Part shown: positions 61,311 through 63,654 of the stretch, one piece after another
Layout of the letters: every line of letters starts with the position of its first letter
How positions within the stretch are numbered: position 1 is the stretch's first letter
Assembly (NCBI GenBank): GCA_018819105.1
Contig: JAHJQV010000030.1
Span: forward strand, 1 to 63,654
DNA: 63,654 bases
DNA from: Gammaproteobacteria bacterium
GTDB lineage: Bacteria; Pseudomonadota; Gammaproteobacteria; Xanthomonadales; Wenzhouxiangellaceae
Reading direction: 5' to 3'
The notes under the pieces: generated by a model
Databases searched by the model: none
What the model was told of the DNA's origin: nothing
What the model saw: the letters and a program-made list of their open reading frames with translations, nothing else
Position numbers and translations under genes: made by a program

Positions 61311-61320
61311 CAATGAGTCC

Positions 61321-61548
61321 TTAGCTATTCGCGAGTTCGCGCCAGTCGTCCTCCTGGGCCTGGAACGCTCCCAGGCTGATGGGCGCGGGCGGCCGCCAGG
61401 GGCGCTGGTCAGGACGAGGCGGATAGATACGCTGCATGTGCTCCAGTCCCCGTCGCAGCACTTCTGCCAGGCTGATCTCCTGTTCAGCAGCAATCCGCTT
61501 GGCTTCGCGATAAAGCTCGTCAGGTAATTGAATTTGGGTTCTGATCAT
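61321..61548 (-). CDS. Ribbon-helix-helix antitoxin (VapB/CopG-like)
   Basis: A 75-residue protein whose N-terminus [20 protein letters not shown] and following helix [17 protein letters not shown] form a ribbon-helix-helix DNA-binding domain; the proline-rich C-terminus ([20 protein letters not shown]) would wrap the toxin. It precedes and presumably neutralises the PIN-domain toxin and represses the operon by binding the repeats just upstream. Confidence 0.85.
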   Translation of the reverse strand: MIRTQIQLPDELYREAKRIAAEQEISLAEVLRRGLEHMQRIYPPRPDQRPWRPPAPISLGAFQAQEDDWRELANS

Positions 61549-61589
61549 GATGTAGATCGTACACCGATGTAGAAACGATGTCTAGATCG
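61549..61589 (-). promoter_or_regulatory. Candidate autoregulatory operator of the toxin-antitoxin operon
   Basis: Three related boxes lie immediately upstream of the antitoxin start: GATGTAGATCG (61549-61559), GATGTAGA (61566-61573) and GATGTCTAGATCG (61577-61589). Closely spaced repeats here fit cooperative binding by a ribbon-helix-helix antitoxin. Confidence 0.5.
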
Positions 61590-61597
61590 TCGGCGGT

Positions 61598-61659
61598 GGC
61601 TCGGCAGCGGCTCGGGACACCTATCATCAGTAGCGTACAGATTTTGGGTGTTCCATCAC
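61598..61659 (+). repeat. Right imperfect direct repeat flanking the toxin-antitoxin pair
   Basis: Starts GGCTCGGCAGCGGCTCGGGA and matches 60761-60822 with about 51 of 62 bases identical. It lies just beyond the operator region, so the repeats delimit a ~0.8-kb module that may have entered or been duplicated as a unit. Confidence 0.7.
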
Positions 61660-61887
61660 TTCCTGATCAACCAGCCAAGTCATGGCGAAACTACTTACTG
61701 ATGTCCATAAATCGCTGTGATGACAGGGTATATCAGTCAATCGTGTACTGACTTGTGTGATGATCTCGCAGGATGGCATTGTGTTCTGCGAACGACAATC
61801 TTATTTGCTTGAACGATAGTGATTTTACGCAAAGGGTTTGCGAATTCAGATCAAATCAGGTACAAATGGATGGGGAGTGAGGGTGGT
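61660..61887. other. Intergenic stretch between toxin-antitoxin module and tracrRNA
   Basis: About 230 AT-richer bases without a gene. It has a small inverted repeat CGCAAA-GGG-TTTGCG at 61828-61842 and one copy of an 11-base word GGGAGTGAGGG (61873-61883) that recurs at 62000-62010 just before cas9. No CRISPR repeats are present here. Confidence 0.4.
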
Positions 61888-61985
61888 TTAGGGGATGTCC
61901 GGTCTTGCGACCGGACAGTGACCCCACGGCACATCAAATGAATGACGGCCTTATTGTAGCAACGGCTCTCACCCCGATTGGCTAC
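61888..61985 (-). ncRNA. tracrRNA of the type II-C CRISPR system
   Basis: The reverse strand contains the block CCGTTGCTACAATAAGGCCG (ending near 61946), then GATGTGCCG (61935-61927), the same core and order as the Neisseria meningitidis tracrRNA. Upstream lies an anti-repeat region (TACATGTAGCCAATCGGGGT) and downstream a strong hairpin: TGTCCGGTC/GACCGGACA with a GCAA loop (61917-61896), extended by an outer GGGG/CCCC stem. About 98 nt. It lies directly upstream of cas9 and is transcribed away from it. Ends are estimated from the promoter and hairpin; no U-run follows. Confidence 0.85.
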
Positions 61986-61991
61986 ATGTAG

Positions 61992-62020
61992 ACTATACAG
62001 GGAGTGAGGGCAAAAGTGAA
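61992..62020 (-). promoter_or_regulatory. tracrRNA promoter
   Basis: On the reverse strand, TTCACT (62020-62015) and TATAGT (61997-61992) are separated by 17 bases, a good sigma-70 pair. Transcription would start near 61985, just where the anti-repeat begins. The -35 overlaps the cas9 start codon region. Confidence 0.7.
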
Positions 62021-63551
62021 CACATCTGATAAAGAAATTTCTCGCCAGTACGTGCTGGGTCTGGATATAGGCATTGCTTCTACCGGCTGGGCTGTGTTGA
62101 ACAGTGATGACGGCAGCACTGTAGATGGCATCATTGATCTGGGTGTCAGAACCTTCGAGCGCGGTGAAACCGCCAAAGAAGGAGAGTCGCTCAATCTGGC
62201 CAGAAGGCTTGCCAGAGGCACCAGAAGGCGATTGCGCAGGCGTGCTCATCGCATGTTGCGTTTGAAACGATTGCTATTGCGTGAAGGACTGATCAAGCAT
62301 GACCAGTTGGATACAAGTGGAAACATCAAGTTCAGTGCTGATCCATGGCGCTTGCGTTCAGACGGTCTCGACAGACTGTTGACGCCTTTTGAATGGGCTG
62401 AAGTGATCTATCACATCATCAAACATCGCGGCTATCTTTCGACCCGAAAAGCAGATAAAAACACCTCGGACGATGACACCGGCAAGGTATTGGTGGCGCT
62501 GAAGTACATGAATGAACGCCTGCAAAATGGTGGCTGGCGTAGCATAGGTGAAATGGCATATAAAGACGATGTCGAGTTTGGTCATTCGATTCGTAACAAG
62601 CAGGGAGATTACCGCCACTGCTTTGATCGCAAGATGTTGATGAAAGAGCTGCAGCTACTGGCTGTGAAGCAGAGAGAGTATGGTAATCCGCATACGGATG
62701 ATGCTTTTGTTGACCAGATCACAACACTGCTGATGCAGCAACGACCTGCTTTGTCAGGTAAGAATCTGCTCAAAATGCTTGGTAAATGCACCTTCGAAAA
62801 ACATGAATACCGTGCGCCAAGGTCAAGCTATAGTGCAGAGCGCTTCGTTTGGCTGACAAAACTCAACAACCTGCGTTTGCTCAACAGTGATCGCACCAGG
62901 CGGGCATTGACTGCAGCAGAAAGGCGGACAATCATCGACATGCCTTATGAGCGAAGCACAGTCAAATATGCGCAAGTACGCAAGATACTGGATCTGCCGG
63001 ATGATGTCTTGTTTGTTGGTCTGCGCTATCGAGATGACAAAAATGCCGAGAACGAAAAGCTGATTGAGCTGAAGTCATGGCACAAACTGAAAAAAACGCT
63101 CACCGATGCCGGACTTAAAACTGAATGGCAAGGCATCGCCACCAGGCCTGATGAACTGGACAAGCTCGCCTACGCACTCAGTGTGTTCAAGGACGACAAG
63201 GAAATAACAGATTACTTGCGTGCAGAAGGATTTGATGATGCCATCATTGATGCGCTGTTGCCTGTCAGTTTCAGTAAATTTTCTCATCTTTCGCTGCTTG
63301 CCTTACGCAAGTTGATGCCACATCTGGAAGCTGGCATGCGTTATGACGAGGCGTGCACCGAAGCTGGCTATGATCACAGTCTGCCAGTCAATATTGACCA
63401 ATCCGAACTGCTGCCGCCGATCAACCCTGAAGATGTCCGCAACCCGGTTGTATTACGTTCGCTGACTCAGGCGCGTAAGGTGATCAATGCGATTGTTCGA
63501 GAATACGGACAACCTAAAGTGGACCCCATAGTCAAGACAAAATCCACTTGA
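62016..63551 (+). pseudogene. cas9: Type II-C Cas9, N-terminal half, interrupted
   Basis: CRISPR RNA-guided DNA nuclease. Visible parts: RuvC-I with Asp17 (YVLGLDIGIASTGWAVL), the arginine-rich bridge helix (LARRLARGTRRRLRRRAHRMLR), and the recognition lobe through IIKHRGYLSTRK and RNPVVLRSLTQARKVINAIVREYGQPK. Homologues continue with the RuvC-II motif (HIE.AR), HNH and RuvC-III; here the frame instead reads VDPIVKTKST and stops. The open frame is 511 residues, about half of a ~1080-residue type II-C protein. GTG 62016 has GAGGG five bases upstream; GTG 62004 is also in frame. Whether the remaining half lies beyond the insertion cannot be seen. Confidence 0.88.
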
Positions 63552-63654
63552 GTTTAAGCTCCACATTCCACACCACATGCAGCTGCACGGCGCTGCCCCG
63601 AATCTGCCTTGATCTCTGCTCCAGAGACCTTCTCGCTGAATTTGTCCACTATCC
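63519..63654. mobile_element. Foreign DNA interrupting cas9, partial
   Basis: From about GTGGACCCCATAGTCAAGAC at 63519 the sequence no longer encodes Cas9. The abrupt switch and the GTGGAC end suggest the terminus of an insertion sequence. On the reverse strand a frame stays open from the window edge to a TAA just before 63555 (reading ..VDKFSEKVSGAEIKADSGQRR..), possibly a transposase C-terminus. I cannot name the family; the far end is outside the window. Confidence 0.55.

Noticed and set aside
61660-61887. Possible CRISPR array next to the tracrRNA
   Set aside because: No repeated unit with regular spacers is present; only an 11-base word is shared with the cas9 upstream region.

Overview
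The window reads as chromosomal DNA of a gammaproteobacterium that I cannot place more precisely. The evidence is the conserved gene order (pepA-holC-valS divergent from lptFG; xerD-dsbC; glyA-nrdR-ribD-ribE-ribB-ribH-nusB-thiL-pgpA), a TtpC-type TonB system, and a type II secretion operon in the E-F-G-H-I-J-K-L-M-N-D order known from Xanthomonas. Coding density is high, many genes overlap by 1-4 bases, and the base composition is moderately GC-rich.

Layout. 1-7.2 kb: edge of a possible insertion sequence, a glycosyltransferase-like gene, hslV without hslU beside it, a lipoprotein-type oligopeptidase B, tRNA-Thr, and an ECF sigma factor, membrane anti-sigma protein and outer-membrane protein in a row. 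7.2-14.8 kb: valS-holC-pepA facing lptF-lptG. 14.8-21.4 kb: RDD protein, then DUF3450, TtpC, ExbB, ExbD, two TonB paralogues and a TPR protein, an energy-transducing system for the outer membrane. 21.5-28.9 kb: a nine-AT-hook basic protein, xerD, dsbC, purL and a small membrane protein. 29-40.3 kb: a complete-looking type II secretion operon. 40.4-45.5 kb: a lipoprotein, two unrecognised secreted proteins and a PpiC-type isomerase. 45.6-51.2 kb: polysaccharide ABC exporter (wzm/wzt), two glycosyltransferases, a methyltransferase and an NAD-binding epimerase-like protein. 51.4-60.5 kb: ettA, then glyA, nrdR and the riboflavin/nusB/thiL/pgpA run. 60.5-63.65 kb is accessory DNA: a VapBC-like toxin-antitoxin pair between degenerate direct repeats, then a CRISPR locus.

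The accessory end holds the most notable system: a type II-C Cas9 gene with a divergent tracrRNA whose core closely resembles the Neisseria meningitidis tracrRNA. The Cas9 reading frame leaves the family alignment just before the RuvC-II motif, where foreign-looking DNA starting GTGGACCCC begins, so the nuclease appears to be interrupted. No CRISPR array, cas1 or cas2 lies in the window. Elsewhere, two copies of a ~215-bp element with terminal inverted repeats (MITE-like) sit in opposite orientation, each ending a few bases before the start codon of an essential or biosynthetic gene (lptF, purL).

All functional names come from reading the translations and recognising family motifs; no database search was run.
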